Source: Kribbella capetownensis
GTDB taxonomy: Bacteria > Actinomycetota > Actinomycetes > Propionibacteriales > Kribbellaceae
NCBI RefSeq assembly: GCF_004331485.1
Contig: NZ_SJKD01000004.1
Span: 496,001 to 560,000 of the forward strand
DNA: 64,000 nucleotides
Direction: 5' to 3'
The position numbers were made by a program, and so were the translations under genes. Within the stretch, counting starts at the first letter, position 1; every line of letters begins with the position of its first letter. Positions 34,163 to 42,916 of the stretch are shown here, in pieces. A model generated the notes under the pieces. That model made no database searches. It was not told the origin of the DNA and saw nothing but the letters and a program-made list of their open reading frames with translations.

Positions 34163-35740
34163 ATGACCGAGGAGACGAGGAGCGTTCCGGCGGGGACGGA
34201 GGCCAACCAGAGGCTCGCCGTCCTCCTGGCGATGGCGATGTTCGTCCTCGTCGTCGACACGTCGCTGATGAACGTCTCCATCTCCTCCGTGGTCAGGGAC
34301 CTCGACACGACGGTGAGCGGCGTCCAGTCCGCGATCGCGCTCGAGGCGCTGGTGTCCGCGGCCTTCATCCTGATCGGCAGCAAGGTCGGCGACCTGATCG
34401 GGCGCAAGCGCGCCTACCTGCTGGGTCTGCTCGGCTACGCGGTCGGCGCCCTGGCGATGTCACTGGCTCAGAACCTGGCCGCGATCATCGTGTTCTGGGC
34501 CCTGATCGGTGGCCTCGGAGCGTCCCTCCTGCTGCCCGCCATGCAGTCCCTGATCCACGGCAACTTCGAGGGCACGGCGCAGGTGAAGGCCTATGCCATG
34601 GTCGGAGCCGCGGCGGCGTTGGCTGCCGCGGTCGGACCCCTGCTCGGAGGTTTCATCACCACGTACCTGTCCTGGCGGATCGCGTTCCTGCTCGAGGTCG
34701 TGGTGATCGCGATCGTGATCTCGGGCCAGCATCTCGTTCACGACGTGCCGTACACGGGATCGCGGCGGGTGGACGTGGTCGGTGCCGTCTTGTCGGTGCT
34801 GGGCATGGGCGGCATCGTGCTGGGCGTCCTGGTGTGGCAGGAAGGCGGCGAGTTCGTCGGCCTGATCATCGCCACGGGCGCGATCGCGCTGGCGGGCTTC
34901 ATCTACTGGCTGGTGCGACGCAAGCGGCAGGGCAAGCCGACGCTCCTCGACCCGGCCCTGTTCAGCTCCGCTGTCTACCGGCTCGGCGTCTCCGGGCAGA
35001 TGCTCCAGCAGATCGCTCTGGGCGGCACCATGATCGTGCTGCCGATCTATCTGCAGATGGTGCTGGAGTACAACGCCATGGAGGCGGGCCTGTCCCTGGC
35101 ACCGCTGTCGCTCAGCATGTTCGGGATGGCGATCCTTGCCGAGAAGAAGGCGGGCGGGCGAAGCCCGAGCGGCATCATCAGGTGGGGATACGTGTGCTTG
35201 ACCGGGGGCCTGCTGATACTGATCCCGATCGTGCCCCGTGCCGACTCCGGCTGGATCCTCATCGGGCCCCTGGTCATCGCCGGAGTGGGCCTGGGTCTGC
35301 TGGTGTCGCAGCTCAACAACTACACGCTGGGGCCGGTCTCCGAGGAGCGGGTCAGCGAGGCGGCCGGCGTCAACTCGGCGGCAGGATCGTTCGGACTGTC
35401 CTTCGGGCTGGCTTTCGCCGGGGCGATCATGCTGGCAACGCTGTCGTTCACTTTCACGAACCTGTCGGACTCGAGCACGGTCCTTCCACCGGCGGAGAAG
35501 GCGCAGGTCGCCCAGGCGCTGGAAACCGATGCCGAGGTGATGAGCAACACCGAGCTCGACAAGGTGCTCGCCAAGCAACCGCAGGCTATCCAGGACGAGG
35601 TCCTCCGGATCAACACCGAGGCCCGGCCGATCGCCCTTCAGGTGGCGCTCGGGATTCCGATTCTCGCCGGCCTGGCCGGGCTGGTGGTCTCCTTCCGGAT
35701 GGTCCGCCGCAAGGATGCGCTCAGTCCTCCCGGTGACTGA
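34163..35740 (+). CDS. MFS transporter, DHA2-like (14-helix drug:H+ antiporter family)
   Basis: 525 residues with about fourteen hydrophobic segments. DHA2/EmrB-type features include VLVVDTSLMNVSISSVVRDLDTTVSGVQSAIALEALVSAAFILIGSKVGDLIGRKRAY in the first two spans (motif A GSKVGDLIGRKR near 72-83) and GLGASLLLPAMQSLI. Probable proton-driven exporter of unknown substrate. The C-terminal soluble insert (about 435-490) between the last two spans is large. It is last in the 33374-35740 operon and overlaps the convergent K+-channel gene by 20 bp. Confidence 0.9.
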   Translation: MTEETRSVPAGTEANQRLAVLLAMAMFVLVVDTSLMNVSISSVVRDLDTTVSGVQSAIALEALVSAAFILIGSKVGDLIGRKRAYLLGLLGYAVGALAMSLAQNLAAIIVFWALIGGLGASLLLPAMQSLIHGNFEGTAQVKAYAMVGAAAALAAAVGPLLGGFITTYLSWRIAFLLEVVVIAIVISGQHLVHDVPYTGSRRVDVVGAVLSVLGMGGIVLGVLVWQEGGEFVGLIIATGAIALAGFIYWLVRRKRQGKPTLLDPALFSSAVYRLGVSGQMLQQIALGGTMIVLPIYLQMVLEYNAMEAGLSLAPLSLSMFGMAILAEKKAGGRSPSGIIRWGYVCLTGGLLILIPIVPRADSGWILIGPLVIAGVGLGLLVSQLNNYTLGPVSEERVSEAAGVNSAAGSFGLSFGLAFAGAIMLATLSFTFTNLSDSSTVLPPAEKAQVAQALETDAEVMSNTELDKVLAKQPQAIQDEVLRINTEARPIALQVALGIPILAGLAGLVVSFRMVRRKDALSPPGD

Positions 35741-36257
35741 GATTGTGCTGGACCGCACCGAAGAGAGTGCGAGCGACCAGACCGACGACGACGAGATCAC
35801 CGATCATCTGCACGATGGTGATCGTGCGCGCCAGCGATGACACCGCCACGATGTCGCCGAAGCCGACGGTCGCGAAGACGGTCACCGTGAAGTACGCCGA
35901 ATCGAGCCGGCTCAACGGCTCGGAGAAGTTCGCCGGCTGGGCCCGCGCGATCAGGAAGTACGTCGTTGCGAAGACCGCGAGGAACAGGGGCACCGACGTC
36001 GCCAGCGAGCCGATCGCTCTGATCCGCGGGTACGGCGAGCGGGCGATGTCGCGGACCTGCCAGGACAGCACACCCGCCACGACAGCCAGGCCGATGACCA
36101 GGCCTGCCACGGCGGAGCTGTCCAGGCGCATGGGCAGAACGAAATAGCCGACGATGATGACCAAGGACACCAGCAACGAACGCAGCAGCGACGCCACGGC
36201 GAGGCGGCGGCGGGTCCGCCTGGGCAGCTGAGCGTAGCTGACCTCGGTATCTCTCAC
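35721..36257 (-). CDS. Ion-channel protein with K+ selectivity filter
   Basis: 178 residues from GTG 36257. Two N-terminal spans (about 20-41, 49-66), a third (86-104), a pore helix and filter SAYFTVTVFATVGFGD with TVGFGD at 130-135, and a final span. This is the two-transmembrane-pore type (ion transport 2 domain) with additional N-terminal spans. The filter indicates K+ selectivity. No RCK or cyclic-nucleotide domain is attached. It is divergent from the DUF2252 gene at 36399, and operator site 12 lies 35 bp upstream. Its 3' end overlaps the MFS gene tail. Confidence 0.82.
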   Translation of the reverse strand: MRDTEVSYAQLPRRTRRRLAVASLLRSLLVSLVIIVGYFVLPMRLDSSAVAGLVIGLAVVAGVLSWQVRDIARSPYPRIRAIGSLATSVPLFLAVFATTYFLIARAQPANFSEPLSRLDSAYFTVTVFATVGFGDIVAVSSLARTITIVQMIGDLVVVGLVARTLFGAVQHNLSHRED

Positions 36258-36291
36258 AGCCTCAGTGAAGCTCGAACCGTCCGCGGCCGAT

Positions 36292-36308
36292 TCATCCAGT
36301 TGGGGTGA
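36292..36308. promoter_or_regulatory. 17-bp inverted-repeat operator, site 12 (perfect)
   Basis: TCATCCAGTTGGGGTGA, a perfect match. It lies 90 bp upstream of the DUF2252-HdeD operon and 34 bp from the divergent K+-channel start. Confidence 0.8.
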
Positions 36309-36398
36309 TGCTGGCCGAGCGATGCCCGGTGTTGGCTGGGACCCTGGCGGACCAGGGTCTGACCACCCGGCTCGACATGTCCGGAGGGGGCGATCAGC

Positions 36399-37892
36399 AT
36401 GACTGCACGGAGCACGATGGTGAGGGCAGGGCAAGTCCCGCCTACCGCTCGATCAGCCCGCGCCAACGGTGGGCCGACGCCCGCTGCCCATCGTCTCGCT
36501 CCGTCCGACCATGCCCGTCTGGGACTCGCGGCGCGGGCAGCGCTGCCGCCGCGCGAGCAGGGGCAACTGGTACTGCCGTCCAACCGTCCGGATCCGGTCG
36601 CGCTGCTCGAGGCGCAGGCCCGGACCCGCGTTGCCGAACTCGTGCCGGTGCGGCACGGCCGGATGATGGTGTCGGCCTTCACGTTCTTCCGGGGCAACGC
36701 CCTCGGGATGGCTGCCGACCTCGGCGCGGCACCGGTGTCGGGCCTCACCGCACAGCTGTGCGGTGACGCCCACCTGTCGAACTTCGGGGTGTTCGGATCT
36801 CCCGAACGGCGACTGCTGTTCGACCTCAACGACTTCGACGAGACCATCGCCGGTCCGTGGGAGTGGGACGTGAAGCGGCTCGTCGCGAGCCTGGCGGTGG
36901 CCGGCCGGGGCAACGGGTTCTCGCGCAAGGAACGCCGCAAGTGCGTCCTGGAGACCGTCCGGCGCTATCGCGATGCCAGTGCCGACTTCGCGACGATGCG
37001 CAATCTCGACGTCTGGTACGCCCGTGCCGACATCGACGAGGTCGAGGAGGCCCTGCGCAGCAAGATGACCTCGAGCCGGCGCCGGAACGTCGACCAGACC
37101 TTGCTGAAGGCACGCGGCAGCGGGAACCTCAAGGCCTTCGCCAAGCTCACCGAAATGACCGATGACGGCGTCCGGCTCAAGGCCGACCCGCCGTTGGTCG
37201 TGCCGATCGCCGATCTCCTGCCCGATGCCGGCCGCGAAGAGCTCGAGGCCGCGATCAAGGAGTTGCTGACCCTCTACCGCCGGTCGTTGCCGCCCGAGCG
37301 GCGGGACCTGTTCGACCAGTTCGAGTTCGTCGACCTGGCCCGCAAGGTGGTCGGGGTGGGCAGCGTCGATACCAGGTGCTGGATCGTGCTGCTGCGTGGC
37401 CGGGACGATGGTGATCCGCTTCTCCTGCAGGTCAAGGAGGCCGGGCCCTCGGTGCTCAAGAGGCGGGTGCCGACCGTGCTCAGGCAGCGGTCCGCCCCGC
37501 GCAACGAGGGGGAGCGCGTGGTGCTGGGGCAACGTCTCATGCAGGCGGCCAGTGACATCTTCCTGGGCTGGCAACGGCTCGAGGGCATCGACGGCCAGAC
37601 CCGCGACTTCTACGTCCGGCAGTTGCGGGACATGAAGGGTTCGGCCGTGGTGGAGAAGATGGACCCGCGCGGCATGACGATGTACGGCCAGCTGTGCGGC
37701 TGGACGCTGGCCCGGGCCCATGCGCGATCCGGTGACCGGATCGCGTTGGCGACGTACCTGAACAGCGACGACGCCTTCCCCGAGGCGATGGCCGAGTACG
37801 CCGAGGCGTACGCCGATCAGAACGAGCGCGACTACCAGGTGTTCCTGGACGCGATCAAGAGCGGCCGCCTGCAGGCCGAGACCGGCCTGTAG
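36399..37892 (+). CDS. DUF2252 protein (copy 2)
   Basis: 497 residues from ATG 36399 with GGAGGGGG about nine bases upstream. It shares the landmarks of copy 1 (18217-19704): RHGRMMVSAFTFFRGNA, CGDAHLSNFGVFGSPERRLLFDLNDFDET, KVVGVGSVDTRCWIVLL, LQVKEA and GWTLARAHARSGD. The N-terminus differs and the Lys-rich insertion is missing, so it is a diverged paralogue and not a recent duplicate. It is the first gene of a two-gene operon with an HdeD-like gene. Confidence 0.88.
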   Translation: MTARSTMVRAGQVPPTARSARANGGPTPAAHRLAPSDHARLGLAARAALPPREQGQLVLPSNRPDPVALLEAQARTRVAELVPVRHGRMMVSAFTFFRGNALGMAADLGAAPVSGLTAQLCGDAHLSNFGVFGSPERRLLFDLNDFDETIAGPWEWDVKRLVASLAVAGRGNGFSRKERRKCVLETVRRYRDASADFATMRNLDVWYARADIDEVEEALRSKMTSSRRRNVDQTLLKARGSGNLKAFAKLTEMTDDGVRLKADPPLVVPIADLLPDAGREELEAAIKELLTLYRRSLPPERRDLFDQFEFVDLARKVVGVGSVDTRCWIVLLRGRDDGDPLLLQVKEAGPSVLKRRVPTVLRQRSAPRNEGERVVLGQRLMQAASDIFLGWQRLEGIDGQTRDFYVRQLRDMKGSAVVEKMDPRGMTMYGQLCGWTLARAHARSGDRIALATYLNSDDAFPEAMAEYAEAYADQNERDYQVFLDAIKSGRLQAETGL

Positions 37893-37909
37893 GCCAGGGA
37901 GGTCTGGAG

Positions 37910-38464
37910 ATGGATCGGGAGCTGTTCACGTCGAGCTGGAAGATGATGGTGGTCCGCGGAGCCGTCGGCATCGTGTTCGGGATCCTGGTGATCGTCTGGC
38001 CGATCGAGACCGGGCTGGCCCTGATGGTGCTGTTCGGATTCTGGGCGTTGCTGGAAGGCATCAGCTTGCTGGTGTCGGCGGTTCGGCCCAGCACGGAGGG
38101 CAGTCGGCTGGGGCGTGCGCTACTGGGTGTGATCGCGCTGGTGGTGGCGTTCTTCGCGATCTTCAGTCCGGGCGTGACCGCGCAGACCCTGACCTGGATC
38201 TTCGGCATCTGGCTGATCATCCGTGGGCTGTTCGAGATCTTCACGGCGTTCAGCAGCTACCGGCTCACACCTCGTTGGGTACTCCTCCTCGGTGCCGCGC
38301 TGTCGATCCTTCTGGGCGTGTTCTTCGTCGCCAACCCCGGCAGCGGTGCCGTCGGGATCGCGATCTGGCTCGGCCTGATCGCGCTGTGCTGGGGTCTGGT
38401 CTTCGTCGTGATGGGCTTCATGCTCCGCCGCGAACGCTCCTCGCCCGCCGCCGCACCCGCCTGA
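37910..38464 (+). CDS. HdeD-family (DUF308) membrane protein
   Basis: 184 residues. Six hydrophobic segments form two repeats of three, typical of HdeD/DUF308: VRGAVGIVFGILVIVWPIETGLALMVLFGFWALLEGISLL in the first repeat and FSPGVTAQTLTWIFGIWLIIRGLFEIFTAF later. Escherichia coli HdeD contributes to acid resistance at high cell density; most homologues are uncharacterised. The start ATG 37910 has GGGAGG nine bases upstream, 17 bp after the DUF2252 stop. It converges with the sulfite-oxidase-like gene. Confidence 0.88.
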   Translation: MDRELFTSSWKMMVVRGAVGIVFGILVIVWPIETGLALMVLFGFWALLEGISLLVSAVRPSTEGSRLGRALLGVIALVVAFFAIFSPGVTAQTLTWIFGIWLIIRGLFEIFTAFSSYRLTPRWVLLLGAALSILLGVFFVANPGSGAVGIAIWLGLIALCWGLVFVVMGFMLRRERSSPAAAPA

Positions 38465-38473
38465 GCCGGCGGG

Positions 38474-39550
38474 TCAGCGCACGTCGACGTACGAGATCTC
38501 GATGGCGTTGTTGCCGTAACCGATCCGGTTCCACGGCGGTACGTCGGGCTGGATGTTGCCGGCCGCATCGGTGGCACGCGCCCGCAGGCTGTGCCGGCCG
38601 CGCGTGGCCTCCCACGTGTAGCTCCAGTCCTGCCACTCGTACGGCGTCTGCGGCGGCTCGACCACGGCGGGGCTCCATTCGCTCTCACCGGTGAAGCTCA
38701 GCCCGACCTCGGTGATCGCCCCGTCGCCCGACCAGGCCTTGCCGCGGATCGTGTACGTGCCGGCGGGGATGGTGGAGGTCGGCGCCGGGTCGGTGATCCG
38801 GGCCCGCACCCGCATGTGGGTGACCGGCTCGAACGGCCGGTCCGGCCATTGGTAGATGTAGTGGCCGGTCTGGAACTCGCCCACGAACGGTTCGGTGATG
38901 ACGTCGAGCCGGGTCAGCCACTTCACCGACGCGACCGCGTACCAGTGCGGCACGACCAGCCGGAACGGCGCGCCGTGGTCGGGCCGCAACGGTTCGCCGT
39001 TCATCTCGTAGGCGATGAGGATCTCGGCGGCTGGATCGGCGGCGTTCGCCAGCGGTAGCGAGCGGACGAAGGTCAGGTCGTCGACGTCGTCGAGGACCGA
39101 GCTGAGGTGGTACTTGCCGTGGTCGGCACCTTCACAGCGCAGCTCGACGCCGTCCGCGCCGGGCCGAGCCTGTGCGAGTACGTCGGTGAGGCGCGCGCCC
39201 TTCCAGTACGCGGTCGACACCGCGTAGCCGCCCCACGGCTCGCCGGTCGGCAACGGCTTGGTGTCGAGGCGGCCGTTGCCGGCGCACTCGAGGGTGACGG
39301 CGTGTTCGACGGCCGGCATCGCACGCAGGTCATCGAGCGTGAGCGAGACAGGAGTGGCAACAGCGCCGCCCACGTGCAGGGCCCCGTCGTGCTCCGGCAG
39401 CGCGAAGTTGCTGCGGACGTAATGCTCGTCGGTCGAGGTGATGTGATCGCGCAGCGCCGCGTGTGGCGCCTCGGCGTTGAACGGCTCCTCCTTGATCATG
39501 GCCAGGGCGGCCCGGTTCGCGGCGATCGCATCGGTGCTGGTGACGGACAT
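38474..39550 (-). CDS. Molybdopterin-dependent oxidoreductase, sulfite oxidase-like
   Basis: 358 residues. The Moco domain contains VTLECAGNGR with the Mo-ligating Cys89, then HGAPFRLVVPHWYAVASVKWL (about 193-213). The C-terminal Mo-co dimerisation domain follows from about residue 240 (RVRARITDPAP to the end). No twin-arginine signal, heme or FAD domain is present, so this is a cytoplasmic SOX-family enzyme needing an external electron acceptor. ATG 39550 has GAGGAG upstream. It is the last gene of a leftward operon, 26 bp after the enoyl-CoA hydratase gene. Sulfite is the family substrate; the real one here is unknown. Confidence 0.9.
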   Translation of the reverse strand: MSVTSTDAIAANRAALAMIKEEPFNAEAPHAALRDHITSTDEHYVRSNFALPEHDGALHVGGAVATPVSLTLDDLRAMPAVEHAVTLECAGNGRLDTKPLPTGEPWGGYAVSTAYWKGARLTDVLAQARPGADGVELRCEGADHGKYHLSSVLDDVDDLTFVRSLPLANAADPAAEILIAYEMNGEPLRPDHGAPFRLVVPHWYAVASVKWLTRLDVITEPFVGEFQTGHYIYQWPDRPFEPVTHMRVRARITDPAPTSTIPAGTYTIRGKAWSGDGAITEVGLSFTGESEWSPAVVEPPQTPYEWQDWSYTWEATRGRHSLRARATDAAGNIQPDVPPWNRIGYGNNAIEISYVDVR

Positions 39551-39576
39551 GGCAGGTGCTCCTCGGTGCTGGCGGA

Positions 39577-40440
39577 TCAGTAATCGGGGTCCTGGAAGTG
39601 CGGGTCGCGGTTGTCGTTGAAGGCGCCGATTCCCTCGATCCGGTCCGGGTGCACCGCGGAGCGCCAGTGCGCCTCCATCATGATCGAGATCGCCTGTTCG
39701 ACGGGCTGGCCGGCACCCAGCTGGACCGCCCGCTTGACCGCCTGTACGGCGGTCGGCGAATTGCTCGCGATCTTCGCGGCGACACGATGGGCCGCCGGCA
39801 TCAGCTCGTCCGCGGGATGGAGCTCGTTGACCATGCCCAGCCGGTACGCCTCCTGGGCGGTGATCGGGTCACCGGTCATCAGCATCTGCAGGGCCTTGCC
39901 GGGCGGTAGGACCCGCGGCAGCAGGACCGGTGAGCCCCCGCCGGCCGCGAGCCCGATCATCGCCTCGGGCTGGCCGAAGGTGGCGTTGTCGGCGGCAAGG
40001 ATGAAGTCGGTGCTCTGGGCGATCTCCGAACCGCCGCCGTACGCGATCCCGTTGACCGCGGCGAAGATCGGCTTGCGGAGCTGACGCAGCGTGTACAACG
40101 TCCTGTCGAAGTCCTGCCGCTGGCGCAACCACTGCTGTTTGGTCATGCTCTTGCGCTGGCGCAGGTCGCTGCCGACCGAGAAGGCGCGGGTCCCGGCGCC
40201 GGTGATGATCGCGACGCGGATCGCCGGCTCCACCGCGATGGTCTCCAGAACCTCGGTGAGCCGAGCGCCCACCTCGGTGGTGATCGCGTTGTCGGCCTGG
40301 GGCCGGTTCAGGGTGATGACGGCGACGGCGCCCTCGGACGTGTAGTCCAGCAGCACCGACTCCTCGGGGTCCGCGTCGTCCGGCGCGGGTGGACCGAAGT
40401 CCAGGTCCTTCCAGCGGTCGGTTCCGGTGGTTTGGGTCAT
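39577..40440 (-). CDS. Enoyl-CoA hydratase/isomerase (crotonase) family protein
   Basis: 287 residues from ATG 40440, whose codon overlaps the DyP stop (ATGA). Crotonase features: VAVITLNRPQADNAI (about 41-55), the oxyanion region GAGTRAFSVGSDLRQRKSM and the second oxyanion loop NGIAYGGGSEIAQSTDFILAADNATFGQPEAMIGLAAGGG. The Glu in GQPEAMIGL occupies a usual catalytic position. Specific acyl-CoA substrate cannot be assigned. It lies between a DyP peroxidase and a sulfite-oxidase-like enzyme, an unusual setting for a beta-oxidation type enzyme. Confidence 0.9.
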   Translation of the reverse strand: MTQTTGTDRWKDLDFGPPAPDDADPEESVLLDYTSEGAVAVITLNRPQADNAITTEVGARLTEVLETIAVEPAIRVAIITGAGTRAFSVGSDLRQRKSMTKQQWLRQRQDFDRTLYTLRQLRKPIFAAVNGIAYGGGSEIAQSTDFILAADNATFGQPEAMIGLAAGGGSPVLLPRVLPPGKALQMLMTGDPITAQEAYRLGMVNELHPADELMPAAHRVAAKIASNSPTAVQAVKRAVQLGAGQPVEQAISIMMEAHWRSAVHPDRIEGIGAFNDNRDPHFQDPDY

Positions 40441-41774
40441 CGGCTCTCCTCGGTCAGGTCGGCCAGCCAGCGCAGCCCGCGGAGGCCAGGAGCGAAGCAG
40501 TACTCGCCACCGCGGGTGACCACGAACGGCGGAATGTCCCGCAGGCGGCGGCGGATCGGGTGCCGGGGCACGGTGAAGGTTCCGCTTCCGTCCTGGGGAC
40601 CCACCAGCGGATCGCTCTCCTGCGGGGCGCCGATGAAGATGCCGTCGTTGAGCCACTGCGTCTTGACGAACTCGAACTGCCGGCCCGGGTGCGCACCGGC
40701 GAAGACGAAGATGATGCCCCGGTCCACCCCGTCGTCGTCCAGGACGCCGTCCGGCAGCGCCGTACCGTAGCTGGTGCCGCGGCGGATCATCCGATGCAGC
40801 CGTACGTCGACGGCGTCGTGGTCGAGGGAGTCGCGGGGATTGGCGCGCCGGGCGTGCGCCCCGGCCGGGCACTTGAGTCCACGCGGATCGTCGCGGTAGA
40901 GGAAGTCGTTCCTGCGCTTGGGGTCCGCACCGAGCTCCGGATCGTCAGCGTCCGGGGCCAGCGCGAGTGGCGCCCCGGACTGCCAGCGGCCGACCATCTT
41001 CGCCCCGAGCAGTGCCTCCTCCCTCCGGTTCGCGGCCTGTTCACGCAGATAACTGCGGTAGGCGGCGACCCGAGTATGCAGCTTGCGGAACACCACATAG
41101 GTGCCGTTGCGGCCGAGTACGTCCGGCGTAGGCATCGGCGGCAGCCCACCGGTCTCGTCCGGGTAACCGAGGACGATCTCGCCCGCCTTGATCGGCGGCT
41201 CGCCCGGGTTCGTCGGCGCTGTTCCGACACCCTCCACGGCCGGCTGCCCGATCCCGTCCCGGAACCCGAACGACGTACGGCCCGACGCGAGCTGGTGGCA
41301 GTCCTGTCGCCAGATCACGTCGATCCCCGGGAACTCGTCCTGGGCACGGCGCGCCCGCTCCACCAGCTCGTCGAGACTCGCCTGGTCCGGGGCGAGCGTG
41401 GCGAGCGCGATGTGTACGTCAGTGCTGCCGAGCGGTTCTTCCCAGTGATCGGGGCCGCTGTCACCGACGTCGCCGAGCTCGGCCGCGCGGGCCGCCATAC
41501 CCTGCTTGAACTCCGGGGCGAAGCTGTCGAGCGACTCCTGCGGTACGCCGAGCGCCTGCAACCCCTGGTAGGTGAAGGCGACTGTCATCCAGGCGGACGG
41601 GGTGGCGTCCAGGACGGACCGGGCCGGTGACAGCAGCGGGATCAGCCGGCGGATCAGGCGGCGGCCGTCGTGCGCGTCGTTCACCCGCAGCAGGACGTAC
41701 GTGCCGACGTACGGCGACGGCCGTTCGTGTAATGCGCCGGCTTGGATGTCATCGAGGTCGAGTGCGTCGGTCAT
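40437..41774 (-). CDS. DyP-type heme peroxidase
   Basis: 445 residues. The DyP signature GFRDG is at 170-174 (Asp173 distal acid) and the proximal heme ligand His307 lies in KCPAGAHARRANPRD, followed by a C-terminal half with GIIFVFAGAHPGRQFEFVK. No twin-arginine or other signal peptide is visible, so it is either cytoplasmic or exported by another means. Family members oxidise dyes, phenols and other aromatics with H2O2. It is downstream of a DUF4331 gene (6 bp) and overlaps the enoyl-CoA hydratase gene. Confidence 0.93.
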   Translation of the reverse strand: MTDALDLDDIQAGALHERPSPYVGTYVLLRVNDAHDGRRLIRRLIPLLSPARSVLDATPSAWMTVAFTYQGLQALGVPQESLDSFAPEFKQGMAARAAELGDVGDSGPDHWEEPLGSTDVHIALATLAPDQASLDELVERARRAQDEFPGIDVIWRQDCHQLASGRTSFGFRDGIGQPAVEGVGTAPTNPGEPPIKAGEIVLGYPDETGGLPPMPTPDVLGRNGTYVVFRKLHTRVAAYRSYLREQAANRREEALLGAKMVGRWQSGAPLALAPDADDPELGADPKRRNDFLYRDDPRGLKCPAGAHARRANPRDSLDHDAVDVRLHRMIRRGTSYGTALPDGVLDDDGVDRGIIFVFAGAHPGRQFEFVKTQWLNDGIFIGAPQESDPLVGPQDGSGTFTVPRHPIRRRLRDIPPFVVTRGGEYCFAPGLRGLRWLADLTEESR

Positions 41775-41780
41775 GGCCGC

Positions 41781-42911
41781 CTACACATGCTCGGGTGGTT
41801 GCGGAGGCGAGGGGTTCGCGGGGGACAGGTACGGGAAGACGCTTGACGCCGGCCGCGAGCAGCGGTCGACGCCGTCCCGGATCACCTCGCCGTTGCCGGC
41901 GTTGATCAGCAAGGTGAAGAAGGTGTCCATCGCGTCGTCGTTCAGCGCTCTCCCGCCGCAGGTCCTGTGCTCCTGCCCCGCCAGGACAGCTTGCTCGATC
42001 TCCAGGAAGGACCCGTGCTCCTGGTACGGCTTGCCGATGTCGATCGCGAGCTGGTCGGCGAGTACCAGGTTGGTCAGTGGATGGTCGCCGTGCTCGTCGG
42101 CGGGCCAGTCGACGGTGCCGTCCAAGCCGTCCCAGAACGCGAGGTTCGCGTTCAGCCGCGCCCGGTAGGCGCCGAGATAGCCGTCGGCCAGGTGGAACCC
42201 GTCCTCCATGTTGTAGAGGTCGCGGATCTCCAGGTCCCGGTTGACCGGGTCGAACTGCTTCGGCCCCAGCAGCAGGTTCTTGACCTCGGGCCGGCCGGTC
42301 CGCTCGATCCGGATGTTCAGCCGGCCGCGGGTCAGGGTCTCCGCGACCAGACCGACCAGGCCGTCCGGCCGGCCGAGCAACTGCGCGCAGTCGAGTTCGA
42401 CGACGATGCTCAGCACGTTCTTGCCGTCCAGGAAGATCGCCGACGGGTCGGTGAACGCGAGCTTGCCGGTGGCGATCGTCTTCAGTGCCGCCGGGGCGTC
42501 GAGGATGAACGGATCCCAGCGGCAACCGGCGAACGCCCGTACCCCCGCACCCTTGCCTCCTTCGGGGTCGCCGACTTCGAAGGTGACCTCGTCGCCGGCC
42601 GGCGTGTGGCAGAAGCCGGACTGCCGGCCTGCCTCGGGCGACTGGTCGGAGAAGACGCAGTCGAAGACCAGCTCCTCGGTGCCCACGTCGAACGGCGCCG
42701 ATCCGCGCGGTCCGCCGGCCGGCGTGAGTGGCCGGAGCCGGAACCGGTAGATCAGACCGTCCGAGAAGCGGCCGTCGGGCGGCGCGAACGGCAGCGTGTT
42801 GAGGACCAGGACCAAGTTGCCCGGTGTCTCCGGGCTGGGGAACGCGAAGACGTCGGTGATGTCGGCGATCGGCTCGGCGAGCGCGCGCGGGCCCGAGATG
42901 TGATCGGACAT
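41781..42911 (-). CDS. DUF4331-family protein
   Basis: 376 residues. It begins MSDHISGPRALAEPIADITDVFAFPSPE, the standard DUF4331 opening, with later landmarks LVLVLNTLPFAP, SIVVELDCAQLL, GRPEVKNLLLGPKQFDPVNRDLEIRDLYN and TNLVLADQLAIDIGKP. The family is uncharacterised, beta-rich, and often secreted; no signal peptide is seen here. It is the second gene of the operon (5 bp after the small protein, 6 bp before DyP). Its place beside DyP suggests it may be a structural or cargo partner (inference). Confidence 0.85.
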   Translation of the reverse strand: MSDHISGPRALAEPIADITDVFAFPSPETPGNLVLVLNTLPFAPPDGRFSDGLIYRFRLRPLTPAGGPRGSAPFDVGTEELVFDCVFSDQSPEAGRQSGFCHTPAGDEVTFEVGDPEGGKGAGVRAFAGCRWDPFILDAPAALKTIATGKLAFTDPSAIFLDGKNVLSIVVELDCAQLLGRPDGLVGLVAETLTRGRLNIRIERTGRPEVKNLLLGPKQFDPVNRDLEIRDLYNMEDGFHLADGYLGAYRARLNANLAFWDGLDGTVDWPADEHGDHPLTNLVLADQLAIDIGKPYQEHGSFLEIEQAVLAGQEHRTCGGRALNDDAMDTFFTLLINAGNGEVIRDGVDRCSRPASSVFPYLSPANPSPPQPPEHV

Positions 42912-42916
42912 GCCAG

